Below, piece by piece: positions 50,925-60,222 of a DNA stretch of 64,000 nucleotides (its first letter is position 1; every line of letters begins with the position of its first letter). Location of the stretch: contig NZ_JAVFVU010000002.1 in the NCBI RefSeq assembly GCF_030929615.1, positions 113,227-177,226 of the forward strand, written 5' to 3'. Under the pieces are notes generated by a model that did not search any database, was not told the origin of the DNA, and saw nothing but the letters and a program-made list of their open reading frames with translations. The stretch is from Dyadobacter sp. LHD-138 (GTDB lineage Bacteria > Bacteroidota > Bacteroidia > Cytophagales > Spirosomataceae). A program made the position numbers and the translations under genes.

Positions 50925-52643
50925 ATGAATTTAAATATTAAGGCAACCAAACAAGCTACGTTCGATGCCATCGTAGTAGGTTCAGGGATAAGTGGTGGCT
51001 GGGCTGCCAAAGAATTGTCCGAGAAAGGCTTAAAAGTCTTGATGCTCGAAAGAGGACGGGATATCAAACACATTACCGACTACAAAACCTCAACACTTGC
51101 TCCCTGGGAACTTGAATACCGGGGACGGGTTACTACCGTGGCGAAAGAAGAATACTGGGCCGGCATGCGCACAGGTTACACCGCCAATGGAGAACACCGC
51201 TACCTGTTCGAAAATGATAAAGAAAACCCTTACCAGGAAACCCGCGGGTTTGACTGGATACGGGCTTACCATACCGGTGGACGCTCGTTGCTGTGGGGGC
51301 GCCAAAGCTACCGCTTAAATCCTGCGGATTTTGAAGCGAATGCCAAAGAAGGTATATCTGTAGACTGGCCGGTACGTTACAATGAAATAGCTCCCTGGTA
51401 CGATTATGTTGAAAAATTTGCAGGTATCAGTGGTGCGAAAGATGGTTTGGACGTTTTACCAGATGGAAACTTCCTGCCTCCCATGCAAATGAACTGTGTA
51501 GAAAAAGATGTAAAAGGAGAGATTGAGAAAAAATTTGCAGGTCGTCACGTGATCATGGGACGTGCTGCGCATTTGACTCAGCCACAAGCTTTCCATACAG
51601 AACTAGGCCGTGCAGCCTGTCAGTTCCGGAATATGTGTATGCGCGGATGTCCTTATGGTGGTTATTTCAGCACACAGTCCGCTACCTTGCCAGCGGCTCA
51701 AAAAACAGGTAATCTGACACTGATCAACGATGCCATTGTATCGGAAGTGATTTATGATGACAAAGCCGAAAAAGTGACCGGTGTGCGTATCATCGATCAA
51801 AACACGATGGAGACGCGTGAATATTATGCCAAAATAATTTTCATGAATGCATCAGCCATTGCCTCTGCTTCGATATTAATGAACTCGAAGTCGAAGCGTT
51901 TCCCGAATGGCTTGGGTAACGAGAGCGATCAGCTTGGCCGCAACATTATGGACCACCACCTTGCTGTGGGTGCCCGTTCACAAGTAGAAGGTTACGGAGA
52001 CAAATATTACTTCGGCCGTCGTGCAAACGGTATATATATCCCACGGTACCGTAACTGGGGCAGCGATAAACGTGATTACGTACGCGGATTTGGCTACCAG
52101 GGTGGTGCCGGCAGAGAAAGCTGGGGACGTGGTACCGGCATGGACGGTTTCGGAGCCGATTTCAAAAAACAACTCTCTGAGCCGGGTGGCTGGACCATGG
52201 GTATACAAGGATTTGGTGAGATGCTACCGGACGAAAAGAACCGGTTTACACTTCACCCTACCCTAAAAGACAAATGGGGACTGCCACAAGTCGTTTTCGA
52301 TGCAGCCTATGGAGACAATGAGAAGAAAATGCGTATTGACATGATGAACGACGCAGCCGAAATGCTGGAAGCGGCCGGAATGAAAAACGTTTCTTCATAC
52401 AACGACGAGTCGAAACATCCCGGAATTGGAATTCATGAAATGGGAACTGCCAGAATGGGTAGCGATCCAAAAACATCGGTTTTAAACAAGTTCAATCAGA
52501 TTCATGCGGCACCCAACGTCTATGTTACTGATGGTGCATTCATGACCTCTGCATCTTGTGTGAACCCGTCACTTACCTATATGGCTTTCACTGCACGTGC
52601 GGCTGACCATGCTGTGAAGGAGCTTAGAAAGATGAATTTATAA
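50925..52643 (+). CDS. GMC-family FAD-dependent oxidoreductase (gluconate/sugar dehydrogenase large subunit)
   Basis: The catalytic FAD subunit, 572 residues, that oxidises a sugar, sugar acid or alcohol in the periplasm. The dinucleotide loop is 'AIVVGSGISGGWAAKEL' (15-31), then 'GRSLLWGRQSYR', and the C-terminal domain has the catalytic His in 'GIHEMGTARMG' and the Asn in 'CVNPSLTYMAF'. 'CMRGCPYGGYFSTQSA' is typical of the GADH-like group. No signal peptide is present, so export with the Tat-signal partner encoded upstream is likely. Substrate is not known. Confidence 0.94.
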   Translation: MNLNIKATKQATFDAIVVGSGISGGWAAKELSEKGLKVLMLERGRDIKHITDYKTSTLAPWELEYRGRVTTVAKEEYWAGMRTGYTANGEHRYLFENDKENPYQETRGFDWIRAYHTGGRSLLWGRQSYRLNPADFEANAKEGISVDWPVRYNEIAPWYDYVEKFAGISGAKDGLDVLPDGNFLPPMQMNCVEKDVKGEIEKKFAGRHVIMGRAAHLTQPQAFHTELGRAACQFRNMCMRGCPYGGYFSTQSATLPAAQKTGNLTLINDAIVSEVIYDDKAEKVTGVRIIDQNTMETREYYAKIIFMNASAIASASILMNSKSKRFPNGLGNESDQLGRNIMDHHLAVGARSQVEGYGDKYYFGRRANGIYIPRYRNWGSDKRDYVRGFGYQGGAGRESWGRGTGMDGFGADFKKQLSEPGGWTMGIQGFGEMLPDEKNRFTLHPTLKDKWGLPQVVFDAAYGDNEKKMRIDMMNDAAEMLEAAGMKNVSSYNDESKHPGIGIHEMGTARMGSDPKTSVLNKFNQIHAAPNVYVTDGAFMTSASCVNPSLTYMAFTARAADHAVKELRKMNL

Positions 52644-52717
52644 ATGAGCTGAATTTTAACATTTTCCCCTCATTCAGGTGAGCATAAATTGTTAAAAAAA
52701 CGGTGAAATGAAATACT

Positions 52718-52756
52718 GAAAGCCTTGTCGGGTAAATCCGGCAAGGCTTTCTCTTT
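52718..52756 (+). terminator. Terminator after the GMC gene
   Basis: Stem 'gaaagccttg'/'caaggctttc' with an inner 'cgg'/'ccg' pairing, followed by 'tctttt'. Confidence 0.85.
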
Positions 52757-52828
52757 TATCGGGGAAATAGCCTTAACAAAAAGAAAATGTGTAGTATATT
52801 AAATCTTAATCACGATTTTTTTTGTAGC

Positions 52829-52911
52829 GCTATCGGCAGTCAGCGGGGCTGCCCCAGCTATCGGCTATCAGATTAATGCAAGAAGCGATATCTCGGACGA
52901 CTGCCGATAGC
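52829..52911. repeat. Composite inverted-repeat element
   Basis: A perfect 13 bp pair, 'gctatcggcagtc' (52829-52841) and 'gactgccgatagc' (52899-52911), encloses a small hairpin 'ggggctgcccc' and a second half-copy 'agctatcggct'. Its size and layout are those of a REP/BIME-like element or small MITE. Confidence 0.75.
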
Positions 52912-52998
52912 CGGGGGCGCCTAGCCGACGGCAAAACTGTCTTACAATATTATTCGTGACAATGTTTATTATAATTCCGAGTACAAACCTGAAAAACC

Positions 52999-53026
52999 CC
53001 TATAACCCATAACCCACGCTCTACGT
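52999..53026 (+). repeat. Period-7 tract directly before the DUF5009 gene
   Basis: Heptamers CCTATAA, CCCATAA, CCCACGC, TCTACGT run in phase and the last base is the first of the TTG start codon. Confidence 0.6.
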
Positions 53027-54219
53027 TGAAAGATTTTCCTTTACCAGTTGTTCCGCAACGCGTCTCGTCTGTTGACGCCTACCGAGGATTCGTCATGCTG
53101 CTCATGATGGGCGAAGTGCTAAAATTTGGTCGCGTCTCCGAAGCATTACCCGACAGCTCATTCTGGGCGTTTCTGGATTATCATCAAAGCCATGTTTCCT
53201 GGATTGGCTGCTCTTTACACGACCTGATCCAGCCATCCTTTTCATTTCTTGTCGGTGTAGCCCTGCCCTATTCTATGGCCAGCAGAGCCGGCAAACAGCA
53301 AACCACAGGCATGATGTGGTATCATACGATACGCCGCTCGCTTATATTGATTTTGCTTGGCATATTTCTGCGCTCCATGCATGCCACGCAGACCAATTTC
53401 ACTTTTGAAGATACCTTGACGCAGATCGGCCTGGGCTACCCACTGCTGTTCGCGCTCGGCTTCCGTTCGGAGCGAACCCAATGGGCCGCCGTGATCACTA
53501 TTTTACTCGGATATGGAATATTTTTCGCTGCATATCCCTTACCCGGCCCCTATTTCGACTGGGCTGAAACCGGCATCACAGCGGATTGGGAGCATAATCT
53601 CAAAGGTTTTGCAGCCCACTGGAATAAAAACACAAATGCCGCCTGGGGATTCGACCGGTGGTTTATGAATATCTTCCCACGCGTAAAAGCGTTCCATTTT
53701 AACGGTGGTGGTTACAGCACATTAAGTTTCATCCCAACGCTGGGAACCATGACACTGGGATTAATTGCCGGCAAATGGCTTAAAAATGCGACTTCATCTT
53801 CTGCGCTGATCAGACAATTTATATTTACGGCAGCGATTCTTTTTGTTGTCGCGGTAACCTTGAATCTGACTGGCATTAATCCGATCGTAAAAAGAATATG
53901 GACGCCGGCGTGGACATTGTTCAGCGGCGGCTGGTGTTTTCTTCTGTTGGCGGCATTTTATTACGTGGCTGATGTCAAGGATTTCAAATCCTGGTTTTTC
54001 CCTTTAATCGTCATCGGAACCAATTCCATTGCCGCTTATCTGTTTGCCCACACGATCGACAGTTTTATCGATCAGTCATTCAGAATTAATATTGGCCCTA
54101 ACTATGATATGCTTTTTGGAGAAGCTTACCGTACGCTGATCAGCGGAGGCATTATCCTGCTGATCGAATGGTGGATTTTGTATTGGATGTATAAGAAGAA
54201 AATTTTTATCAAGATTTAG
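53026..54219 (+). CDS. DUF5009/heparan-alpha-glucosaminide acetyltransferase-like membrane protein
   Basis: A polytopic inner-membrane protein of 397 residues with ten or more hydrophobic segments. The start has the family motif 'RVSSVDAYRGFVMLLMMGE', and 'HDLIQPSFSFLVGVALPYSM' follows; the end has 'IVIGTNSIAAYLFAHTIDSF' and 'LLIEWWILYWMYKKKIFIKI'. Relatives are acyl-transferring membrane proteins; in bacteria the group is often labelled DUF5009. TTG is the start: the first in-frame ATG lies after the conserved SSVDAYRGF motif and would remove it. The acceptor is unknown. Confidence 0.85.
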   Translation: MKDFPLPVVPQRVSSVDAYRGFVMLLMMGEVLKFGRVSEALPDSSFWAFLDYHQSHVSWIGCSLHDLIQPSFSFLVGVALPYSMASRAGKQQTTGMMWYHTIRRSLILILLGIFLRSMHATQTNFTFEDTLTQIGLGYPLLFALGFRSERTQWAAVITILLGYGIFFAAYPLPGPYFDWAETGITADWEHNLKGFAAHWNKNTNAAWGFDRWFMNIFPRVKAFHFNGGGYSTLSFIPTLGTMTLGLIAGKWLKNATSSSALIRQFIFTAAILFVVAVTLNLTGINPIVKRIWTPAWTLFSGGWCFLLLAAFYYVADVKDFKSWFFPLIVIGTNSIAAYLFAHTIDSFIDQSFRINIGPNYDMLFGEAYRTLISGGIILLIEWWILYWMYKKKIFIKI

Positions 54220-54252
54220 CTTCATATTTACGATAAAATCAATTTTCATCAT

Positions 54253-54642
54253 ATGCTATCACTAAAAGGAATACATCATATTGCCATCATTGCATCCGAC
54301 TACGAAAAGTCGAAACGCTTTTATACTGAAATTCTGGGTTTCAAAATTGACCGGGAGGTTAACCGGAAAGAAAGACAATCTTTCAAGCTGGACCTTTCTC
54401 TGAATGGAGACTATTGCATCGAATTGTTTTCATTCCCTGAACCTCCCAAAAGGCCATCCAGGCCTGAAGCAACGGGCCTTCGTCATCTCGCCTTCAAGGT
54501 TGTGAATGTGGAGGAAGCGATTGAACAGCTTGTTAAAAATGACGTACATCCCGAACCAATCAGAATAGATCAATTAACAGGTAAAAAATTCACTTTCTTC
54601 GCCGACCCTGACGATCTTCCGATCGAATTGTACGAAATCTAA
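54253..54642 (+). CDS. VOC-family protein (glyoxalase/SMU1112c-like)
   Basis: A 129-residue metalloprotein of the vicinal-oxygen-chelate fold. It has a His in 'KGIHHIAIIASDYEKSKRFY', the middle 'SLNGDYCIELFSFPEPP', a second His in 'TGLRHLAFKV', and Glu in 'DDLPIELYEI', giving the expected metal-site pattern. Such small proteins are usually annotated as glyoxalase-like or lyase; the real substrate is unknown. It begins 34 bases after the DUF5009 gene and ends in a strong terminator. Confidence 0.9.
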   Translation: MLSLKGIHHIAIIASDYEKSKRFYTEILGFKIDREVNRKERQSFKLDLSLNGDYCIELFSFPEPPKRPSRPEATGLRHLAFKVVNVEEAIEQLVKNDVHPEPIRIDQLTGKKFTFFADPDDLPIELYEI

Positions 54643-54658
54643 AAAGTACCCATACCAT

Positions 54659-54702
54659 AAAAGCCCTGAAATGTAACTGCTGTACATTTCAGGGCTTTTA
54701 TT
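54659..54702 (+). terminator. Terminator after the VOC gene
   Basis: Perfect 17 bp stem ('aaaagccctgaaatgta' with 'tacatttcagggctttt') with a 7-base loop, followed by 'attttacc'. Confidence 0.9.
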
Positions 54703-54739
54703 TTACCGAAAATACTAAAAGTCCGATGCTGCAACAAAG

Positions 54740-54776
54740 GGCAACTTTTTTCAATGAGACATTGAAAAAAGTTGCC
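54740..54776. repeat. Perfect 17 bp hairpin upstream of the aquaporin gene
   Basis: 'ggcaacttttttcaatg' (54740-54756) and its exact complement (54760-54776) around a 3-base loop. It is directly followed by a second small stem ('ccggg'/'cccgg', near 54779-54795). It may be a second terminator or a dispersed element. Confidence 0.75.
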
Positions 54777-54866
54777 GCCGGGCTGTGACCCCGGATAACT
54801 GTCGGCGTCTATTGTTCAGAAAACCATCAACAACTTGTTGTTTTAACACACTAAACAATCAAATAC

Positions 54867-55547
54867 ATGAAAAAGTATACGGCAGAATTTATCGGAACAT
54901 TTTGGTTGGTTCTTGGCGGTTGTGGAAGCGCAACGCTTTCCGCTGCATTCCCGCAGGTAGGTATTGGTTTGCTGGGCGTTTCATTGGCATTTGGCTTAAC
55001 CGTATTAACCATTGCGTATGCATTGGGACATATCTCCGGAGCACATCTCAACCCGGCCGTATCTGTGGGCCTTTGGATCGGTGGCAGATTTCCGTCGAAA
55101 GATTTATTGCCTTACATCGTTGCACAAATCCTTGGCGGACTTGCCGCGGCCTGTGTATTGTCTTTCATTGTAGCAGGAAATGGCAGTCCCATCGGGGATT
55201 TTGCCGCCAACGGTTACGGCGATCATTCCCCAGGAAAGTATAGTATGGAGGCCGCGCTGATCACCGAAATCGTGATGACTTTTATGTTTTTAATCGTAAT
55301 TCTGGGCGCAACGGATAAAAAAGCAGCCAACGGATTCGCCGGTTTGGCCATTGGTCTGGCATTGACCTTAATTCACCTGATTAGCATTCCTGTTACAAAC
55401 ACATCTGTAAATCCTGCCAGGAGTATAAGTCAGGCCATTTTCGTAGGCGGATGGGCTATTGAACAACTTTGGCTTTTTATTGTCGCACCAGTGGTTGGCG
55501 CAATCCTGGCCGGAATTGTCTACAATTTTCTTTCAAGCAATGACTAG
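54867..55547 (+). CDS. aqpZ: Aquaporin Z-like water channel
   Basis: A six-helix membrane channel of 226 residues. The two NPA boxes are '[17 protein letters not shown]' (near 61-77) and '[17 protein letters not shown]' (near 179-195), with the usual Arg after the second. '[19 protein letters not shown]' at the start is typical of AqpZ, as are narrow-pore residues Phe and His. It is a water-selective type rather than a glycerol facilitator. A tail-to-tail gene on the other strand begins two bases after its stop. Confidence 0.96.
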   Translation: MKKYTAEFIGTFWLVLGGCGSATLSAAFPQVGIGLLGVSLAFGLTVLTIAYALGHISGAHLNPAVSVGLWIGGRFPSKDLLPYIVAQILGGLAAACVLSFIVAGNGSPIGDFAANGYGDHSPGKYSMEAALITEIVMTFMFLIVILGATDKKAANGFAGLAIGLALTLIHLISIPVTNTSVNPARSISQAIFVGGWAIEQLWLFIVAPVVGAILAGIVYNFLSSND

Positions 55548-55548
55548 G

Positions 55549-56040
55549 CTACGAAACATGGCTTAGTTCTTTCCTTTTTACAATTTCCTGCCTGGAAAGG
55601 ATTTCATAAAATTCAGAAATCCTTTCCAGGTGCTCATCCACGACCCTTCTGCTTTCAGAATCTCTTTCCAGATATTTGTAAAGTGACCGGTAAGATTGAA
55701 GAATTTCACCTTCTGTCCTTTTTAAATATCCTGCCACCTGCTCCTTTTCATCAAGCTCATGAAGATAGGCAACCGTATCAGCATTTGTTTCTGTCGAGTT
55801 TTCCAGATCCTTGTCGGTTAGGAAACATTTAAAATAGTCATACATCCAACGAATTTCCTTTTGAAATAATAACGCGCTGAAATGTCCATGGGTCAGTATC
55901 TTCCTGAGGGAACCCATGCTATCCTTTTTTAAGGCCTCCAGATAAAGGACTTCCCGTCTCTTCTGATCATTCCATAAAGCGCTTATTTTCAGAACAAATT
56001 CGCTCAATTTTGAATCTTCCATCACCATAGCCCGTATCAT
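55549..56040 (-). CDS. Helical protein of unknown function (possible ferritin-like four-helix bundle)
   Basis: A 163-residue, all-helical, soluble protein with no signal peptide. Heptad-like patterns run through 'LSEFVLKISALWNDQKRREV', 'LLFQKEIRWMYDYFKCFL' and 'LQSYRSLYKYLERDSESRR'. The spacing recalls the DUF2383/PA2169 stress proteins with a ferritin-like fold, but clear metal ligands (ExxH) are missing. I do not assign a function. A TTG start 8 codons upstream is possible; the ATG at 56040 is preferred, and another at 56019 also fits. Confidence 0.6.
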   Translation of the reverse strand: MIRAMVMEDSKLSEFVLKISALWNDQKRREVLYLEALKKDSMGSLRKILTHGHFSALLFQKEIRWMYDYFKCFLTDKDLENSTETNADTVAYLHELDEKEQVAGYLKRTEGEILQSYRSLYKYLERDSESRRVVDEHLERISEFYEILSRQEIVKRKELSHVS

Positions 56041-56408
56041 GTTTCGTTCAGCGTTTTTGTACAAATACTATGCCGTAACAGTTATGAAAAATAAAAAATC
56101 AGGCGATTATTCCTACAAGGAATATTGTATTCATTATGGGAATAATTACCGGACTATATTTTCATAAATTCGTTATATTGTAACACTTTCATCAAAAACT
56201 GCGTACCTGAAACTGGGGTCAATTCGCCCTGAAATTTGCTGGTAAAACTGTGGATTCTCACACTGCAAAACACATGCCCCGCCACTATAATTTTTATACT
56301 CTGTTTAAAGAAACTAACTTTGTCTATAATACAATAATTAAGACTTGTTAAAGTTAGATTAAAATCCAGCAAGAGATTATTATCTCTGATTTCAGAATTG
56401 TGTAATTT
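56041..56408. other. 368-base gap before the parvulin genes
   Basis: It contains an 8 bp inverted repeat ('attattcc'/'ggaataat', 56106-56113 with 56139-56146) and a -7 box 'TAACTTTG' at 56315-56322, about 87 bases before the first parvulin gene. No gene was found. Confidence 0.55.
56315..56322 (+). promoter_or_regulatory. -7 box of the parvulin gene cluster
   Basis: 'TAACTTTG' fits the consensus; the -33 box is only a T-rich stretch. It would give a 5' leader of about 80 bases. Confidence 0.5.
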
Positions 56409-58700
56409 ATGTTTAAATATTCATTGATATTTTCGCTGCTACCCGCAGTTATATTTAGTTCCTGCAAAACCTCAGCTCCCAAAACAAAACCGGTTTCTGA
56501 AGCGCCCGCGCTTATTCAGATCGGCAACGAAAAATTCTCGTCCAGTGATTTTCTGGATGCTTATGCCAAAAACAAGTTTGCCGCAGATTCAGCCGAAGAA
56601 CTTACACCGGAAGCGTATCTGCCTATTTATAAGGATGCTAAAATAAAGGTACTTGAAGCCAGGAATGAGGGCAGGGATACAACAAACGACTATAAGCAAG
56701 AGATAGCGTCCTATTATGATCAGCTCGCCAAGAACTTTTTGATCGATAAAGCACTGGTCGAAAAATTGTCGACGGAAGCCTATACCAGGTTAAAACAGGA
56801 GGTTAAGGCTTCCCATATTCTGATCGCAGTGCCGGAAGACGCCTCTCCCAAAGATACAACGGATGCCTACAATGCTGCAGTTGCGATGCGTGGAAGGCTG
56901 GAAGAAGGTTCCGATTTTGCAGACATGGCCGCAAGGTTTTCCAAAGATCCTTCGGCTTCCAAAAACCGGGGAGACCTTGGCTATTTTACGGCTTTCCAAA
57001 CTGTTTATCCTTTCGAAACCGCTGCCTATGCGGTCCCGGTTGGAAAATTATCACAGCCTATACGCAGCAAAACGGGTTATCATATCATTAAGGTGTATGA
57101 CCGCCGTGCAAGCCGCGGGACTGTGAGAGTTGCCCACATCATGGTTCGCCTGGAACCGAATGCCTCCGAGGCCCAAAAGACCGCTGCAAAGGCAAAAATT
57201 GAAGAGGCGTTTAAGAAACTTCAGAGTGGCCAGGCATGGGACAAAATCACCGAAACATATTCTGATGATAAGCAGTCAAGCAAAAACCATGGCCTTCTGC
57301 CTCCTTTCGGCACAGGACAAATGGATCCCAATGTCGAAGAAGCGGCTTTTTCCCTGACAAAGTTAAATACATATGCCGCACCGGTCCTGAGCAGTTACGG
57401 CTGGCATATCATTAAACTGGTTGATAAAAAAGGTCTTGAACCATACAGCGTTCTGGCGACCTCACTTCGCCAGAAAGTTGTGACGGATTCACGGGGAAAA
57501 ATCCTTGAACAAGCGACTGCAAAAAGACTTCGTGAAAAATATGCAATTCAGGAATTTGCCGATCAGTTTGCTGCCATGAAGCCGCTGATCGACAGCACAT
57601 TAATTTCAGGCAAGTGGGATTATATGAAACCCGTCTCCACGGACTGGGCTGCGAGCACGTTGTTTACCATCGAAAAAAGGCCTTATGATGCGCTTACTTT
57701 TTTAAACTATGTAAAAACTCAGCAAAAACCCCGTCCGAAGGGATCTTCACCGGAAGTTATTTTCAAAAGGTTTTATAACGACTTTCTGACAAACCGCCTT
57801 TTTGAATACGAAAAAGAGCACCTGGAAGAGAGCTATCCGGAGTTTAAAAGCCAGATCAGTGAAATCCGCGAAGGCGTTTTATTGTCGCAGCTGATGGAAG
57901 AGAATGTATTGCAGCGCTCTTTGTCTGATTCTGTTGGTCAGCGCAATTATTATGAAAAAAATGCGGAGCATTTCCGTTACCCGGAACGCGCCCTCGGCAC
58001 CATCGTAACCGCACCCGACACGGCGACACTTTTTGCAATCAAAAAAGCCTTAACAAAAAGCCCTTATCCTTTGGAAAGAAAGGCAAATGAGCTGATTTTT
58101 AAGGAAGGAACAAGCGTTCTTAGCAAAGAACAGCTTGAAAAACTGTATGATGTATATGTGATTTTGCAAAAAAATCCGGATTATGTCGTTGAGATTTCAG
58201 GATACCGTTCGAATTCAGAATCTGAACCAACCTCATCGGATCGCATCAGAAATGTGGTTAAATATCTGAACAGCAAAAATATTTCGATCGTGAGAATATT
58301 GGAAAAAGATTATGGGTCTTTCCGCCAGTCAACCGAACCGGAGCGTAACAGAAGGATCAGTTTTCAGTTTTACAGCAATTCGAAAAAAGATGTTGAGAAA
58401 GCCTATAATTCTGAAACCCCGGACGCCGTTATTATCCAGGAAGGCTATTTCCAGAAGAGTAATGCGCTTTTAACGCAGGTGAAATGGGAAGCGGGCGAGC
58501 AAGTGATCATGGCAAACGGACTGGCGTACTGGATGCAGATCGAAAAGATCGAACCTGCCCGCGTTAAAACTTTCTCGGAAGCAAGGGGCAGTGTGATCAA
58601 TGAATACCAAAAAGTCCTTGAAAAACAGTGGATGGAAAAACTCAATCAGAAGTTTCCGGTGAAAGTGAATCAACAAGAATTAGAAAAAATTAAGCGTTAA
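56409..58700 (+). CDS. Parvulin-type peptidyl-prolyl isomerase lipoprotein with an OmpA-like segment
   Basis: A 763-residue periplasmic folding factor with a lipoprotein signal ('LLPAVIFSSCKTS'). Two parvulin domains are visible: one at about 131-232 ('VKASHILIAVPEDASPKD' to 'SKTGYHIIKVYDRR') and one at about 240-335 ('VRVAHIMVRLEPNA' to 'SSYGWHIIKLVDKK'). Farther on, at about 570-660, lies an OmpA-like block: 'KNPDYVVEISGYRSNSESE', 'SDRIRNVVKYLNSKNISIVR' and 'EPERNRRISFQF'. The C-terminus returns to the helical chaperone type. The combination could tie an isomerase to peptidoglycan. The second parvulin gene follows after 98 bases. Confidence 0.88.
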   Translation: MFKYSLIFSLLPAVIFSSCKTSAPKTKPVSEAPALIQIGNEKFSSSDFLDAYAKNKFAADSAEELTPEAYLPIYKDAKIKVLEARNEGRDTTNDYKQEIASYYDQLAKNFLIDKALVEKLSTEAYTRLKQEVKASHILIAVPEDASPKDTTDAYNAAVAMRGRLEEGSDFADMAARFSKDPSASKNRGDLGYFTAFQTVYPFETAAYAVPVGKLSQPIRSKTGYHIIKVYDRRASRGTVRVAHIMVRLEPNASEAQKTAAKAKIEEAFKKLQSGQAWDKITETYSDDKQSSKNHGLLPPFGTGQMDPNVEEAAFSLTKLNTYAAPVLSSYGWHIIKLVDKKGLEPYSVLATSLRQKVVTDSRGKILEQATAKRLREKYAIQEFADQFAAMKPLIDSTLISGKWDYMKPVSTDWAASTLFTIEKRPYDALTFLNYVKTQQKPRPKGSSPEVIFKRFYNDFLTNRLFEYEKEHLEESYPEFKSQISEIREGVLLSQLMEENVLQRSLSDSVGQRNYYEKNAEHFRYPERALGTIVTAPDTATLFAIKKALTKSPYPLERKANELIFKEGTSVLSKEQLEKLYDVYVILQKNPDYVVEISGYRSNSESEPTSSDRIRNVVKYLNSKNISIVRILEKDYGSFRQSTEPERNRRISFQFYSNSKKDVEKAYNSETPDAVIIQEGYFQKSNALLTQVKWEAGEQVIMANGLAYWMQIEKIEPARVKTFSEARGSVINEYQKVLEKQWMEKLNQKFPVKVNQQELEKIKR

Positions 58701-58798
58701 ACGTAAATTAGCATTTTGAACTGCTGTTGGTTTGTATTTTAACCTGACAGCGCGGCAAATAAACCCTACTAATTCAACTTTGGAACACATAAATTAAT

Positions 58799-60169
58799 AT
58801 GAAAATAAATAAATTAATTGTACTTCAATTATTTGCAGTCTGCACGTTCTGTTTTAGTCTGACCAGTTTTGGACAAGGACAATCGGGTGTGATGCTCGAC
58901 AAAATTATTGCCCGGGTTGATAATCATTATATATTGAGTTCCGAGTTGGAGGAAATGTATAATAGCTATGCAGCCAACGGCCAGAAAGCGCCTGAAAAGT
59001 GCCAGATACTGGAATCGCTGATCATTAACAAAATGCTTTTGGCAAAAGCTGAAATTGACTCCGTAACCGTTGAAGATAAAAGTGTTGACAACGAACTGGA
59101 TGGCAAAATGAATTACATGATCCAGAGATTCGGATCAGAAAAAAACCTTGTTGAAGCTTATGGAAAAAGTGTTGACAATTTAAAGACCGAGCTTCGGACA
59201 CAGGTTAAAGAGCAAAAAATCGTTGAAAAAATGCAGGGTACGATTTCGGGCAATGTTAAAATTACACCGAGTGATGTACGTAAATTTTTCAACGCAATCC
59301 CCAAAGACAGTCTTCCGTATATCCCTTCGGAAGTTGAAATCGGACATATCGTTCGTCTTGGAACGGTTACCCGCGAACAGAAAGATAAGCTGATTGCGCA
59401 GCTTCGGGAGCTGAAAGCACGTGCAGAAAAAGGTGAAGATTTTGCGACGCTCGCTACCATTTACTCCGAAGACGTTGGGTCTGCAAAAAATGGCGGAGAC
59501 CTGGGTTTTGCAAAACGCGGTGCCATGGTTCCCGAATTTGAAGGAGCAGCACTGGGTTTGAAACCTGGCGAAATGTCCAATATCATCGAATCTCAGTTTG
59601 GATTTCACTTGATCAAACTGATCGAAACACGTGGTGCTGAGTATCATGCACGTCACATTCTGTTGAGACCTGATTATAACAAAGGCTCTGACATGACCAG
59701 TGCAGTTCGTATCCTTGACAGCTTGCGTGTACTTATTAAATCTGACACACTGAAATTTGCAAAGGCTGCGCTTGATAACTCAGAAGATAAAGAAACAGCT
59801 GAAACGGGAGGAATTATCCAGGACAGAAATACCGGACTGGGTCGCCTGACTTTGGACGCTTCTATGGATCCTGCACTTTATTTCGCCATCGATACCATGA
59901 AAGTGGGTGACCTTAGTGTTCCTGTTACTTACCGTACCGAAGCCGGACACAGCGCCATGCGTATCCTTTGGTACAAAAGTAAATCCGAACCACACACTGC
60001 GAATTTGCATGATGATTACGAAAAAATAGCCCAAATTGTCCTGAGCAATAAACGTAACCATGCCCTGGAAGACTGGTTTAAAAAGGCGCAGGGTGATGTA
60101 TTTATCAGTGTTGAACCTGAATATAAAAACTGTCGGATCCTGGGCCTCGCCAATGGAAACGACCTTTGA
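58799..60169 (+). CDS. SurA-like periplasmic peptidyl-prolyl isomerase/chaperone
   Basis: A 456-residue exported protein (signal 'LIVLQLFAVCTFCFSLTSFG') with the SurA layout. The N-terminal helical chaperone part has 'LDKIIARVDNHYILSSELEE' and 'CQILESLIINKMLLAKAEID'. The first parvulin domain spans about 175-275 ('SEVEIGHIVRLGTVTREQKD' to 'ESQFGFHLIKLIETRG'), the second about 280-385 ('YHARHILLRPDYNKGSD'). It should escort outer membrane proteins across the periplasm. It is the second of two parvulin genes; the MoxR-type ATPase gene follows after 53 bases. Confidence 0.92.
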   Translation: MKINKLIVLQLFAVCTFCFSLTSFGQGQSGVMLDKIIARVDNHYILSSELEEMYNSYAANGQKAPEKCQILESLIINKMLLAKAEIDSVTVEDKSVDNELDGKMNYMIQRFGSEKNLVEAYGKSVDNLKTELRTQVKEQKIVEKMQGTISGNVKITPSDVRKFFNAIPKDSLPYIPSEVEIGHIVRLGTVTREQKDKLIAQLRELKARAEKGEDFATLATIYSEDVGSAKNGGDLGFAKRGAMVPEFEGAALGLKPGEMSNIIESQFGFHLIKLIETRGAEYHARHILLRPDYNKGSDMTSAVRILDSLRVLIKSDTLKFAKAALDNSEDKETAETGGIIQDRNTGLGRLTLDASMDPALYFAIDTMKVGDLSVPVTYRTEAGHSAMRILWYKSKSEPHTANLHDDYEKIAQIVLSNKRNHALEDWFKKAQGDVFISVEPEYKNCRILGLANGNDL

Positions 60170-60222
60170 CATAGACATTGAAAAATAATTGTTGAAACCA
60201 AGACTTCCCAAACCGACTCACT

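Larger units (their letters stand above)
52644..53025. other. 382-base gap after the GMC gene
   Basis: It contains a terminator (52718-52756), a composite inverted-repeat element (52829-52911) with a nearby 'gccgacggc' half-site, and a period-7 tract running into the next gene's TTG start (52999-53026). No gene was seen. Confidence 0.7.
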
